Shown piece by piece: positions 34,556 through 43,254 of a stretch of DNA of 64,000 nt. Numbering within the stretch: the stretch's first letter is position 1; each line of letters opens with the position of its first letter. The notes under the pieces are model-generated. The model was not told where the DNA came from. It was given only the letters and a program-made list of their open reading frames with translations, and ran no database searches. A program made the position numbers and the translations under genes. The DNA comes from CBDFGS01 sp965247255 (GTDB lineage Bacteria; Chloroflexota; Dehalococcoidia; Lucifugimonadales; CAUZJF01). The stretch is from contig CBDFGS010000008.1 of assembly GCA_965247255.1 (NCBI GenBank), positions 372,001-436,000 on the forward strand, written 5' to 3'.

Positions 34556-34692
34556 ATCGTTCTTCCGGTGCTCGGGCTCTCTAGGGATGGTGCGGGAGCA
34601 ACTGTCCTTTCCTTCGGCTCTGAGTGTTGGACTTGCGGCGTCGTACGCCCCTCCCATTCAAGTGTGGGCTGCCAGCGATCTGGGCATAATCC

Positions 34693-34728
34693 CTTGAAAG
34701 GGAGGGTGAGCTCACCCTCCCTTTCAAG
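34693..34728. repeat. Perfect 36-bp palindrome without a loop
   Basis: Each arm is 18 bp (CTTGAAAGGGAGGGTGAG and its exact complement), meeting at GAG|CTC with no spacer. No T-run follows on either side, so it is not a standard terminator. It may be a binding or recombination site, or a cruciform-forming end. Confidence 0.85.
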
Positions 34729-35002
34729 CCCTGACGTTCCCAGGGGCCTTCGTGATGTGATGGACGTGTACAGAGATTTGAGTTTGTTCCAAAAAGGGAA
34801 GTCGGGGTCCTGAGCAAGCTGAATCAGGGGGAAATCAGCCCCTACAGGACCATCTCAGCAAGCACTTTGTGTCCAGAGCGTGTTCCAGGGGGTGGCAGCA
34901 GAGTCCGCAGTGGGGACCGACACCGCTGCGAGGCGTGAAAACGGGCCTCATTGCAGGAAAAGCGGCCAAACCGACATCGTTGCAGGGAAGGAGGGGTTTG
35001 TT

Positions 35003-35830
35003 ATGAGTTCGAGAGGAAGGCCGTTGGAAAGAACGAGGAGCATCGAGGACCTGCACGAGCTGCGGCTCATGGCGCTGCTCCACGACCTGGTGAGGAAGCA
35101 TCAGCGCAAAGGAGCGGGGGAGATGCTGGGCGTCGATCCCCGGACGGTGAAGGCGTGTCTGGGACGGGGAGCCCTCTCCAAGTGGATGCGGACCGCATTG
35201 GAAGCGCAGCTGCTGTCCAGGGAGAAAGCGGCGATGGCGGCCCAGCAGGAGCGCATCGAAGCCCTGGATCGGCGCATGGAGGCGTTGGAGCAGCAGATCA
35301 CCAGCGGCCTCGGAGAGATGCGGACCACTATGGAGGGCGAGATCAAGGCGCTCAAAGACGAACACGCGGGGGCGCTGCGGCAGTGGGAACGGCGTCTGGC
35401 CGAGGTGGAGGCGGGATACGGCGGATCGTCAGCGGCCAGTGGGGTCAGAAAGCCTGTGGTCCGTGTCCAGTCCCGGCGGAAGTATCCCGAGCTGGTGACC
35501 CGTGAACCTGCGCCAGACGACGAGGAGGTCTATGGCGCGGCGTGGCCGCTGGTCGAGGAGTGGCGGAGGCTCAGGGATGGCCATCCCAACGACGGCAGGA
35601 GCCTGTCGTGGCTGGTGACGGAGGAGCGCATCCTGAATCTGGAGCTGGCTATGGCCGAGGAGCACGGGCTGACCCTGCCGCCCGAGACCCAGCCGCTCGC
35701 GGGGGTGTGGAGGAACGGGCAGCGACGCTCGATAGAGGCGGCCCTGGGCGACACCCGGTGGGCGCGGACCAGGAGGGAGCGGCTCAGGTGGGTGCGGCGG
35801 TTCTTCACCGTGGGACTGTGGTGGAAGTAG
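35003..35830 (+). CDS. HTH-like coiled-coil protein of unknown role
   Basis: The protein of about 275 residues has an N-terminal helical part that looks like a helix-turn-helix (LMALLHDLVRKHQRKGAGEMLGVDPRTVKACLGRGALSKWMRTALEAQLL). A coiled coil follows (about 75-140), then a linker and a C-terminal Trp/Arg-rich region (about 185-275). I chose the ATG at 35003 after GGAAGGAGGGG. No family name can be given. It is the first of several rightward genes with strong ribosome binding sites. Confidence 0.65.
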   Translation: MSSRGRPLERTRSIEDLHELRLMALLHDLVRKHQRKGAGEMLGVDPRTVKACLGRGALSKWMRTALEAQLLSREKAAMAAQQERIEALDRRMEALEQQITSGLGEMRTTMEGEIKALKDEHAGALRQWERRLAEVEAGYGGSSAASGVRKPVVRVQSRRKYPELVTREPAPDDEEVYGAAWPLVEEWRRLRDGHPNDGRSLSWLVTEERILNLELAMAEEHGLTLPPETQPLAGVWRNGQRRSIEAALGDTRWARTRRERLRWVRRFFTVGLWWK

Positions 35831-36383
35831 GCGCTGCGTCATCTCCGCACCATGTTTGCTGCATGAGTGCAAGTGATGTGGGTGGTAAGGCCCCGAAAGT
35901 ATTGCCAAAGGGGAGATGGGGCGTAATACTGAGATCGTTATCAGGTTTTTCCAGTGTTTCTTTGCCATAGAAACCTGGGGGTCCTTTCCCTGAGCCCGGG
36001 ATGTACCAGAGGGATCGAGCCAGGCTCTCCCAACGATCGCCCAAGAGGGATGTTTCCACAAAGGCCGGAGTGCGTCCTGCGCTTCGACCTTTCCAAGTGA
36101 CGCTTGGAGTACATCCACGCGCTCTGACCGTCTCCCTTTGCCTGCGGTGTAGCTGAGACAGCTAGATCGCAGCTTCGACACGCGCTGGTCTGCCATTTCC
36201 ATCGCAGGCTGGCCGCCTCACGTCTTAGCAGCTTCCCCAGAGTCGTGGCCCATATCGACCCTGGTAGAGCTGCGCCCTTTTTCATCCGCGTCTCCCCCGT
36301 TCGATTCCTCGTCGGACTGCGGATGGCGGCGGAACGGCAATACGGATTCATGGAGTCAACAGCAACAAGGAGGTAACGACGGT
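35831..36383. other. 550-bp stretch without a recognised gene
   Basis: Several frames are open on the minus strand, but they show no ribosome binding sites, no recognisable domain and no consistent codon bias. The right end holds the ribosome binding site AAGGAGG of the short leader frame at 36384. I see nothing else that can be supported. Confidence 0.4.
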
Positions 36384-36428
36384 ATGGCTACTGAACGGAC
36401 GGCAACGGCGAAGGAGGAGCGCACATGA
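36384..36428 (+). CDS. 14-codon leader peptide coupled to the zinc-ribbon gene
   Basis: ATG at 36384 follows AAGGAGGTAACGACGGT and opens a frame for MATERTATAKEERT. Its TGA (36426-36428) overlaps the ATG of the next gene. It contains the ribosome binding site of that gene (AAGGAGGAGCGCAC). Such a layout points to translational coupling or a regulatory short frame. Confidence 0.45.
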   Translation: MATERTATAKEERT

Positions 36429-36895
36429 CGGAACGGTACACGGGACCGAGCGCAAAGCGGATCGCAGACCTGCTTTCGCACCGGGTCAGCTTTGACCGGG
36501 GCTGGTTCTGGACGACGACGGCGATCTGTCACGACGGCAGGTCGGACGGGCTGGCGTTCAGGCAGAGGCCGGACGGCGAGGGCATCGACGTGCGGTGCCA
36601 CACCGGGGGCTGCTCACGCGGCGTGGTGACAACGCACCTGGAGGCTGCCATCGGGCTGCCCATCTGGACGGCCTACGCGCCGGTGAGAGAAGCGGCGGTC
36701 GAGGCCCCTGAGAAGCTGCCGTGGCGGAAGCGCAAGCGGGTCGTGGTGGCCGGGGTGGTCGCCCTGGTCGTTGCGGCGCTGCTCATCACCGGGGACGTGG
36801 AGGTCTTCGCGTTGAACGTCGTCGGCCTGGGCATCGGCGCGCTGCTACTCAGGCGGTTCCTCGCGCGGCGCACGGTTCGGAGGTTCCGCCGCTGA
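36425..36895 (+). CDS. Primase-type zinc-ribbon protein with C-terminal membrane helices
   Basis: The 156-residue protein has an N-terminal zinc-ribbon-like region, WTTTAICHDG, then GIDVRCHTGGCSRG. The C-H...C-x4-C spacing is close to that of the zinc-binding domain of phage and plasmid primases. After a basic stretch (KLPWRKRKR) come two membrane helices (about residues 105-122 and 127-145) and an Arg-rich tail. The combination would hold a nucleic-acid-binding module at the membrane. No catalytic primase domain is present. It sits among accessory genes of unknown role. Confidence 0.6.
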   Translation: MTERYTGPSAKRIADLLSHRVSFDRGWFWTTTAICHDGRSDGLAFRQRPDGEGIDVRCHTGGCSRGVVTTHLEAAIGLPIWTAYAPVREAAVEAPEKLPWRKRKRVVVAGVVALVVAALLITGDVEVFALNVVGLGIGALLLRRFLARRTVRRFRR

Positions 36896-36930
36896 CGGCT
36901 TCGGGCCGCTCACAACCCATCCCAACACGC

Positions 36931-36964
36931 AAGGGTCGTCTCTTTCGAGTCGGCCCTTCTTCTT
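36931..36964 (+). terminator. Probable terminator after the zinc-ribbon gene
   Basis: AAGGGTCG pairs with CGGCCCTT around a 12-base loop (with one bulge on each side). CTTCTTTG follows, and a second small hairpin (GCCCGC-AA-GCGGGC) comes next. It lies 35 bases after the stop codon. Confidence 0.5.
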
Positions 36965-37015
36965 TGCCCGCAAGCGGGCGCAATCCAAAGGCAACACAAC
37001 ACGAAGGAGGTCGTG

Positions 37016-37504
37016 ATGACGACGGCAACATTGGCAACTGGCAATCGGACGATGGAGACGGCGGTGCGGCCCAGGCGCAGCCTCGAAGAGCTGGTAGACC
37101 GGCTCATGGCGGCGCTGCTCTCGGAGCAGCCGCAGACGGAACCGGCGACGGAGACACTGAGCGTGGCCAAGAGCGTCCACGAGGCGCGGCGGCTCAGGCA
37201 GGCGGGGGACGTGGACGGGGCGCTGGCGGTCCTCGCCGGCATGGACACGACGAAGGCTGAGCCGCATCAGGCTCGGTGGGCCTACGCCGAGTGGACGGAC
37301 CTGGTTCGGCGGCGGTTCGGGGACCGGGACGCGCTGGTCTACAGCCAGGGCACTGGCAGGGCTGCCGCCCTGGTGCCCACCGGCGACGGCGGGACGCTTG
37401 AGGTCGCGGCGGTTCTGGGGATGCGCTGGCGGCTCAGCAACATCGTCTCGCGGCGCAGCCTGCGGGGGCTGAGGCCCCTGGGAAAAGCTTGCCCTCGGCC
37501 CTGA
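37016..37504 (+). CDS. Hypothetical accessory protein
   Basis: The protein of about 162 residues is predicted to be largely helical (SLEELVDRLMAALLSEQ, SVHEARRLRQAGDVDGALAVLAGM). A beta-like C-terminal part follows (RDALVYSQGTGRAAALVPTGDGGTLEVAAVLG). No family is recognised. I chose the ATG at 37016, which follows AAGGAGG; a GTG one codon earlier is too close. Its strong ribosome binding site and G/C third-position bias support it as a gene. Confidence 0.55.
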   Translation: MTTATLATGNRTMETAVRPRRSLEELVDRLMAALLSEQPQTEPATETLSVAKSVHEARRLRQAGDVDGALAVLAGMDTTKAEPHQARWAYAEWTDLVRRRFGDRDALVYSQGTGRAAALVPTGDGGTLEVAAVLGMRWRLSNIVSRRSLRGLRPLGKACPRP

Positions 37505-37854
37505 CCGGAGAGTGGCCCGGCGCTGTCGTAGCGCAAGCAACGGTTGACGACCCGTAGGGCAAACGTGGCGCTTAAGTGCCCTGCTTGGACCCCGGGTCGT
37601 CGCCTTCCTGCGACTGCTTGAACGGGCGCTCCGTTACACCAGGCAGCACCCCGCACGGGGGTCGCTGCCTCCCCCGCCCGCTCCCCCTGCGGGCTTCCAT
37701 CCCTCTTCCCCCAACCCCACACGCGTCGCACAGGTCTTCTCCCCGACTCCGGTCGGGGGCAGGACCTGTGCCCCGATGCACAACGGAGCCTGCCCCGGAC
37801 TTGATTCCGGGGGATGCCGCACCGGCCATTCGCCACGGCAACAACGCCACCCAA

Positions 37855-37902
37855 GGAGACAGTCCCGACCATCGGGACACGGATTCGAGCGGGACTGTCT
37901 CC
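37855..37902 (+). promoter_or_regulatory. Alternative hairpins upstream of the four-HTH gene
   Basis: GGAGACAGTCCCG (37855-37867) is perfectly complementary to CGGGACTGTCTCC (37890-37902). The GTCCCG part can instead pair with a nearer CGGGAC (37873-37878). The two structures exclude each other, as in attenuators. The region lies 44 bases before the start of the four-HTH gene. Confidence 0.45.
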
Positions 37903-37945
37903 GACAAGGGGGCGGTACCGCTTCTTCATTACAGGAGGAAGCGAC

Positions 37946-39037
37946 ATGACGACTACGAGCATTGACAGGACCGAGAGCGAGCTCAGGGCCGTGGCGAGAC
38001 GGCGCGGGCTCACCATGAAGGAGCTTGCGGCGAAGATGGGCGTGTCCGCGAGCTACCTTTCGCAGATTGCGAACGGGCGCAGGCCGTGGACTCCGAAGAT
38101 GCGGGAGAAGGTCGCGGCGGTGCTGGGAGAGGTCCCCGGGCAGGGGATCGTCTACCGCCAGGGCGGCGTGGTGACCGGGGAGAGCAGATTCATCAGGGAG
38201 CGCGCCCGCACGCTGGGGATGAGCATGCAGGACCTGGCCGACCGGGTTGGGGTGTCCTACGGTTACATGTCGCAGGTGGCGCGGGGCCGCGGGAACATGG
38301 GTGTGAAGGTCCAGGCGAGGGTCGAGTCGGCGTTGCAGGCCCCGGCGAAGGTCGCGCCCGCACAGTGCGCCAACCGCCAGGGATGCGTGGTGAGCGGGGA
38401 GAGCAGCTACATCAGGGAGCGGGCCAGGGAGCTGGGCATGAGCTTGCGGGACCTGGCTGACCGCGTGGGGGTGTCCTACAGCTACATGTCGCAGGTGGCG
38501 CGTGGCCGCAGGAACATGGGCGTGAAGGTGCAGGCCAGGGTCGAGTCGGCGCTGGAGGCTCCGGTGAAGATCGCGCCCGCGCAGGCCGCCTGCATCGACC
38601 GGGAGGCCATGTGGGACCGGATGAACGCTCACGGCATCAGCCAGAACGAGGCCGCCCGGCGCGCGGAGATTAGCTCCGCTCATCTCTCGCAGATCATGAA
38701 CGGCAGGAACAACCCGTCGCCGGTCGTGCTGAAGAAGCTGCACGGGGTCCTGTTCCAGCCGACGAAGGCGGAGCGGGTCATGCCCGCCGAGGTGAAGGTG
38801 CTGGGCTGGCGGAAGGGCGAGCGGAGCGGGATGGTGGTTCGCGGCGCCGGCGGGCCTGGGCGCGGCGCCAGGTCCGGCGGCGCCGCAGTCCGGGTCGGCG
38901 GCCGGGTGCCCTGGGGCGCGAAGGCGGAGTTCGCCTACCGTGCGGGGTACGACGGCACGGGCCGGGTGTCGGTGACGCACGTCGTCGAGCGGGGCTACTC
39001 CGCCATGCTGACGCTACCTGAGCTGCGTGCTGCCTAG
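37946..39037 (+). CDS. Regulator-like protein with four XRE-type HTH domains
   Basis: The 363-residue protein holds four helix-turn-helix units in a row at about residues 12-60, 81-130, 153-202 and 220-268. Each has a Y/L-M/L-S-Q-x-A/M-x-G-R recognition-helix pattern. Units 2 and 3 are nearly identical (LADRVGVSY-GYMSQVARGR against LADRVGVSY-SYMSQVARGR), which shows an internal duplication. Units 1 and 4 are distinct. A Gly/Arg-rich stretch and a beta-like tail (about 285-363) follow. I chose the ATG at 37946 after ACAGGAGGAAG. It could bind several operator half-sites at once. Its target is unknown. Confidence 0.75.
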   Translation: MTTTSIDRTESELRAVARRRGLTMKELAAKMGVSASYLSQIANGRRPWTPKMREKVAAVLGEVPGQGIVYRQGGVVTGESRFIRERARTLGMSMQDLADRVGVSYGYMSQVARGRGNMGVKVQARVESALQAPAKVAPAQCANRQGCVVSGESSYIRERARELGMSLRDLADRVGVSYSYMSQVARGRRNMGVKVQARVESALEAPVKIAPAQAACIDREAMWDRMNAHGISQNEAARRAEISSAHLSQIMNGRNNPSPVVLKKLHGVLFQPTKAERVMPAEVKVLGWRKGERSGMVVRGAGGPGRGARSGGAAVRVGGRVPWGAKAEFAYRAGYDGTGRVSVTHVVERGYSAMLTLPELRAA

Positions 39038-39119
39038 TCCTCCTCTAGCGGGCAAGTGGGCTTGAAGAAGCAGCGAGAGGCCGAGCCGGACAGCGAGGGG
39101 CGCTGGGCCGTCACTCACA

Positions 39120-39162
39120 TTGGGGGAGGGTCATCGTTAGGATTTCGATGACCCTCCCCCAA
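39120..39162 (+). terminator. Strong 17-bp hairpin after the four-HTH gene
   Basis: TTGGGGGAGGGTCATCG pairs perfectly with its complement at 39146-39162 around a nine-base loop. No T-run follows, so it is either a factor-assisted terminator or the end of a mobile or regulatory element. It separates the four-HTH gene from the promoter of the toxin-antitoxin pair. Confidence 0.5.
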
Positions 39163-39210
39163 CAGATTTATGTATGGTGGTCTTTTTTGGTGCCTATTTT
39201 CAACGGGGTA

Positions 39211-39240
39211 TTGAAGCTATTTCTGTGTATGTACTATAAT
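39211..39240 (+). promoter_or_regulatory. Promoter of the VapBC-like pair
   Basis: TTGAAG (39211-39216) and a perfect TATAAT (39235-39240) are separated by 18 bases. The antitoxin ATG follows 35 bases later, after GGAAGGAG. Confidence 0.7.
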
Positions 39241-39274
39241 TCAAGCACTAGGACTCTCTCGGAAGGAGCAAACC

Positions 39275-39577
39275 ATGGAAGTCAAGAAGAAGAGGCTCAC
39301 ATTGGATTTGGAGCCAACCTTTCAGCGCAGGCTGAAGGTGGTTGCCGCCCTCAAGGGAGTGACCATGCGCCATTACTGCTATACAGCCATAGATAAAGAG
39401 TTGGCGCAAGACGAGACACAGGGCTTCGGCAGTCCTGTGTCCAGTTGGTCTGACGCCGAGCGGTTCGAGGAACTCCAGAAGAAGTACTTCGGTGACAAGG
39501 TGCTTCCCAGCAACGGAGCCGAGTTCATTCGAGAGGCGCGGGAGGCTAGGGACGCCAAACTAGAGGGACTAGGGTGA
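39275..39577 (+). CDS. Antitoxin of a VapBC-type pair
   Basis: The 100-residue protein starts with a ribbon-helix-helix-like segment (KKRLTLDLEPTFQRRLKVVAALKGVTMRHYCYTAIDKEL) that would bind the promoter as a dimer. A C-terminal part (residues 45-100) should wrap the toxin. It overlaps the toxin gene by four bases, the common order of antitoxin then toxin. It is expected to repress its own operon. Confidence 0.75.
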   Translation: MEVKKKRLTLDLEPTFQRRLKVVAALKGVTMRHYCYTAIDKELAQDETQGFGSPVSSWSDAERFEELQKKYFGDKVLPSNGAEFIREAREARDAKLEGLG

Positions 39578-40017
39578 GCGGCTTCGTGGTTGTAGACGCC
39601 AGCCTGGCCTTCAAGTGGTTGGTGAGGGAAGAGCACACTGACAAGGCTCTGGCGATTCTTCGGGTGTGGCATAACGAGGACGTTACTCCGGCCGCTCCCC
39701 ACCTGCTGCCGTTCGAGGTATCCAACGCGCTCCACAAGAGAGTGACCCGAGGGGAGTTGAGCGTTGAGGGGGCGGTTGACCTTATCGGAAACCTGCTCAC
39801 CTCTCAGATCGAGTTGCATCAGCCGTGGAACCTCCACGGAAAGGCGTTGGAGATGGCAAGTCGATTTGGTCAGGGCGCCGCCTACGACGCCCACTATCTG
39901 GCGCTTGCCGAGAGCCTCCGTTGCGAACTGTGGACCGCGGACGAGAAGTTCTACCGGTCTGTAGGGCAGGAGATGGGGCATTTGCGCTGGATAGGAGAAT
40001 TCGTTGTATCTGAATAG
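39574..40017 (+). CDS. PIN-domain toxin (VapC family)
   Basis: VapC toxins are Mg-dependent ribonucleases that cut tRNA or rRNA. The 147 residues have the acidic residues of the PIN fold: VVDASLAFKW, the Glu in LLPFEVSNAL, YDAHYLALAE and WTADEKFY. The start is GTG at 39574, overlapping the antitoxin stop. The pair sits directly upstream of the methyltransferase/helicase unit, as such modules often do in defence islands. Confidence 0.85.
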   Translation: MSGFVVVDASLAFKWLVREEHTDKALAILRVWHNEDVTPAAPHLLPFEVSNALHKRVTRGELSVEGAVDLIGNLLTSQIELHQPWNLHGKALEMASRFGQGAAYDAHYLALAESLRCELWTADEKFYRSVGQEMGHLRWIGEFVVSE

Positions 40018-40089
40018 TGGTGCGGGGACAGCCGGTCGTCTCATGGATTCCCGTTTGAGACGGAGACTCAGATCATCAAGAGGGCTTAG

Positions 40090-43000
40090 GTGGCCGGACA
40101 GATAGACTACAACGACCCTCAGTACGCCCAATCCGCCGCAGAGATTCTGCGGCGGCACGAAAATGGCGAGCCCGAGGCGAATATCACCAGTGCAGTGCGC
40201 GATTTCCTCATCGTCACGGGGCTCGTGATGCCCGATGAGATCGTTGAGGAGAACCCGCCCGCACAGGGCTCGCGCCGCGCCGTGGACCTCGCCGCCCTCG
40301 ACACCTTCATAGAGTTCAAGCGCAGGATCGGGACTGCGGGAGGCTTCAACCCCAATCCCGAGTACGTCCAGCAACTCGACGACTACCTGGAGCAGTCAGA
40401 GGAGCAGGGCCGTTTGCGCATGGGCATCCTCACCGACGGGAGGCGCTGGCTGCTGCGCTGGCCCAACGCCGGTCCGGTCAAGACGGCCCTGCCTTACGCT
40501 TTCACACTGGAGGATGCGGACCGCTGGATCACCCTCTTCGAGTGGCTCCGCGACCACGCTCTTTCCGCAGAGGTAGACAAGCAGCCGTCCCGCTCCGCCA
40601 TCGAACAGCACTTCGGCCCAACGGCCCCATCGTATGAGCGGGACATAGCGACGCTCAAGGCCCTCTACGACCAGCACGCCAACTCCAGCACCATCAGAGT
40701 CAAGAGACAGCTGTGGGAGAACCTGCTCACGGCTGCCCTGGGTGAGATCGCCAGGTCAAGCGATCAACTGGACGACCTGTTCGTCCGACATACCTACCTG
40801 AGCGCCGTCATAGGCATGGTGGTCCAAGCGTCCTTCGGCGGCGACATTAAGCGGCTGGCGGAGAACGATCCGGCGGACCTCCTCCTTGGCCGCGACTTTC
40901 GAAGCAAGACCGGTCTTCAGGGGGTCGTGGAGTCGGACTTTTTTGCGTGGCCCACCGAGGTGGGAGGGATGCCCCTGCTCAGGACACTGGCCCGGCGCAT
41001 AGCCAGGTTCGACTGGCAGAAGGCTCCCAACGACGTTGCCGCCATCCTCTACGAGACCGTCATACCACCCGATGAGCGCCGCCAGCTCGGAGAGTACTAC
41101 ACGCCGGACTGGCTGGCGCGCGCCATCGTGCGGGAAGTGGTGACCGACCCGCTGGACCAGTACGTCCTTGACCCGGCCTGCGGCTCCGGGACCTTCGTCG
41201 CCGAAGCAGTCACCCACTTCATTGAGGCCGCAAACTCTACCGCCCTCGATTCCAAGGAGGTATTGGAGTGGCTGCGTTTCTCCGTCGCCGGCATCGACGT
41301 CCACCCGGTGGCGGTGCATCTGGCCAGGGCCGCGTGGGTGCTGGCAGCGCAGCCCGCGATACGGGCAGCGGTCGAGGAGGGCTTCGCAGCAGATGTCACC
41401 GTCCCGGTCTACCTCGGAGACGCCCTCCAACTCCGATTTCGCACCGGTGACATGTTCGCCGAGCACAACGTCACGGTCCAAGTCGAGGATGAGGAGAACA
41501 CGGAGCTGGTCTTTCCCGTCAGTCTGGTGGATCGTGCCGAGACCTTCGACGCGCTGATGAGCGACGTTGCGGAGGCAATTGAGAAGGGCGACGATCCCAC
41601 CCTGACCCTCGACGACCACCAGATAGATGAGCCTAGGGAGCGGCAAACCCTGCGGGAGACCATCGCCTCCATGCAGCGACTGCACGCCGAGGGCCGCAAC
41701 CACATCTGGGCCTACTACACTCGCAATCTGGTTCGACCCGTCGCGCTCTCCCGCAACAAAGTAGATGTAATCGTCGGCAACCCACCCTGGCTGAGCTACC
41801 GGAACACAGCCAGCACATTGCGCACGGAGTTGGAGCGGCAGAGCAAGGATCTCTACAGCATCTGGGCTGGCGGTAGATACGTCAACCGTCAAGACGTAGC
41901 CAGCCTTTTCTTCGCCCGCTGCGCCGACCTGTACCTGAAGGATGGCGGCGTGATCGGCATGGTGATGCCTCACAGCACCCTACAGACAGGCCAACATACC
42001 AAGTGGCGCACCGGAGCATGGCGGGCGAAATCAACCGGTAGGGGAAGAAACCGCATACCGGGCCGGGTACTGGCAGTTGACTTCGGTCACAAGACTGCGT
42101 GGGACCTGGAAGGACTGGAACCTAACACTTTCTTCCCAGTCCCGGCGTCGGTGGTGTTTGCCCGAAGGATTGGCGAAAACGCTGATGCAACACCATTGTC
42201 CGGTGATGTGGAGCGTTGGTTGGGCGAGCCGGGAGAGGCTGCCGATAGGCAGGTACTCACGGCGATAACCGACACATCAGCCGACAGTGTTTCCCCCTAC
42301 GCCAAGTACGCGAGGCAGGGGGCGACGGTCGTACCCCGTTCCTTGTTCTTCGTGAATGAAGCCGCGAACCCTGCCATCATCCAAGCCGGACAGACCACGA
42401 CTGTAGACCCTCGCAGAGGATCTCAGGACAAAGAGCCGTGGAGAAGCCTTGACCTTTCCGCTATCACCGGGCAGACGCTAGAGACCCAGCACGTCTACGA
42501 TGTTCACCTAGGAGAAACCGTTGCCCCCTATTCGACCCTGGACCCACTCCAAGCAGTTCTACCTTTCAAGCAAAGCGACATTCGACTCCCTTCAGATGGC
42601 GAGGGAGTAGGAGGTATCAATCTGGGAGCATTGGGCCGACAGATGCGCGCCCGCTGGCAGACCATAAGTCGCCTGTGGGATGAGAACAAAGGCCCTGTTA
42701 ACAAGCTAAACCTTCTGGGAAGGTTGGACTACCATCGGGAGCTGTCGGCCCAATTGGAGTGGCAGCGGAATCCCGGCGACAGACCTGTCCGAGTGGTCTA
42801 CACCCAAGGCGGTGAGTCTACAGGGGCTCTTGTCCAGGATGCTGAAGCTATCGTGGAGTCACGACTCTATTGGATTGCGTGCAGGGATGCTCGAGAAGCC
42901 AATTACATGCTGGCCATCATCAACAGCAACGCTCTCTATGACCTTGTGATGCCCCTGATGTCGAAGGGTCAATTCGGAGCGCGGGACTTACATAAGCACC

Positions 43001-43254
43001 TATGGAAGCTCCCCATCCCGGAATTTGACTCTGGCAACCCGCTGCATGTCCGGGTTTCCCAAGCTGGAGAAGCGGCGGCACAAGGCGTGGCCAAGCAGCT
43101 GGCCCAGTTGCGCCAAGACCGGGGCGAGGTAACCGTCACCATCGCACGCCGGGAGCTTCGGAAATGGCTGCGGGAGGCGTCAGAGGGCAAGGCCGTCGAG
43201 CGGACGGTCGGGGAATTGTTGGAGAATAATGTTGATGCCCATAGCTCTTCTTGA
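40090..43254 (+). CDS. Nuclease-methyltransferase protein (type IIG-like, N6-adenine)
   Basis: The 1054-residue protein looks like a single-chain restriction-modification enzyme. An N-terminal PD-(D/E)xK-like site reads D66-x8-E75-F-K77. A helical connector follows. An N6-adenine methyltransferase core has motif I LDPACGSGTF (about 360-369) and motif IV NPPW (about 564-567). The C-terminal third, about 690-1054, should hold target recognition. NPPW is found in type IIG and ISP-type enzymes. The start is GTG at 40090. The next gene starts with TTG overlapping this stop by four bases, so the helicase fusion is made together with it. BREX PglX-like proteins are an alternative, but the nuclease-like N-terminus argues against that. 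Confidence 0.8.
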   Translation: MAGQIDYNDPQYAQSAAEILRRHENGEPEANITSAVRDFLIVTGLVMPDEIVEENPPAQGSRRAVDLAALDTFIEFKRRIGTAGGFNPNPEYVQQLDDYLEQSEEQGRLRMGILTDGRRWLLRWPNAGPVKTALPYAFTLEDADRWITLFEWLRDHALSAEVDKQPSRSAIEQHFGPTAPSYERDIATLKALYDQHANSSTIRVKRQLWENLLTAALGEIARSSDQLDDLFVRHTYLSAVIGMVVQASFGGDIKRLAENDPADLLLGRDFRSKTGLQGVVESDFFAWPTEVGGMPLLRTLARRIARFDWQKAPNDVAAILYETVIPPDERRQLGEYYTPDWLARAIVREVVTDPLDQYVLDPACGSGTFVAEAVTHFIEAANSTALDSKEVLEWLRFSVAGIDVHPVAVHLARAAWVLAAQPAIRAAVEEGFAADVTVPVYLGDALQLRFRTGDMFAEHNVTVQVEDEENTELVFPVSLVDRAETFDALMSDVAEAIEKGDDPTLTLDDHQIDEPRERQTLRETIASMQRLHAEGRNHIWAYYTRNLVRPVALSRNKVDVIVGNPPWLSYRNTASTLRTELERQSKDLYSIWAGGRYVNRQDVASLFFARCADLYLKDGGVIGMVMPHSTLQTGQHTKWRTGAWRAKSTGRGRNRIPGRVLAVDFGHKTAWDLEGLEPNTFFPVPASVVFARRIGENADATPLSGDVERWLGEPGEAADRQVLTAITDTSADSVSPYAKYARQGATVVPRSLFFVNEAANPAIIQAGQTTTVDPRRGSQDKEPWRSLDLSAITGQTLETQHVYDVHLGETVAPYSTLDPLQAVLPFKQSDIRLPSDGEGVGGINLGALGRQMRARWQTISRLWDENKGPVNKLNLLGRLDYHRELSAQLEWQRNPGDRPVRVVYTQGGESTGALVQDAEAIVESRLYWIACRDAREANYMLAIINSNALYDLVMPLMSKGQFGARDLHKHLWKLPIPEFDSGNPLHVRVSQAGEAAAQGVAKQLAQLRQDRGEVTVTIARRELRKWLREASEGKAVERTVGELLENNVDAHSSS

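Noticed and set aside
35831..36383. Minus-strand frames that might be a group II intron or maturase remnant
   Set aside because: No maturase motif, domain V hairpin or intron boundary could be found; the region is reported as unassigned.
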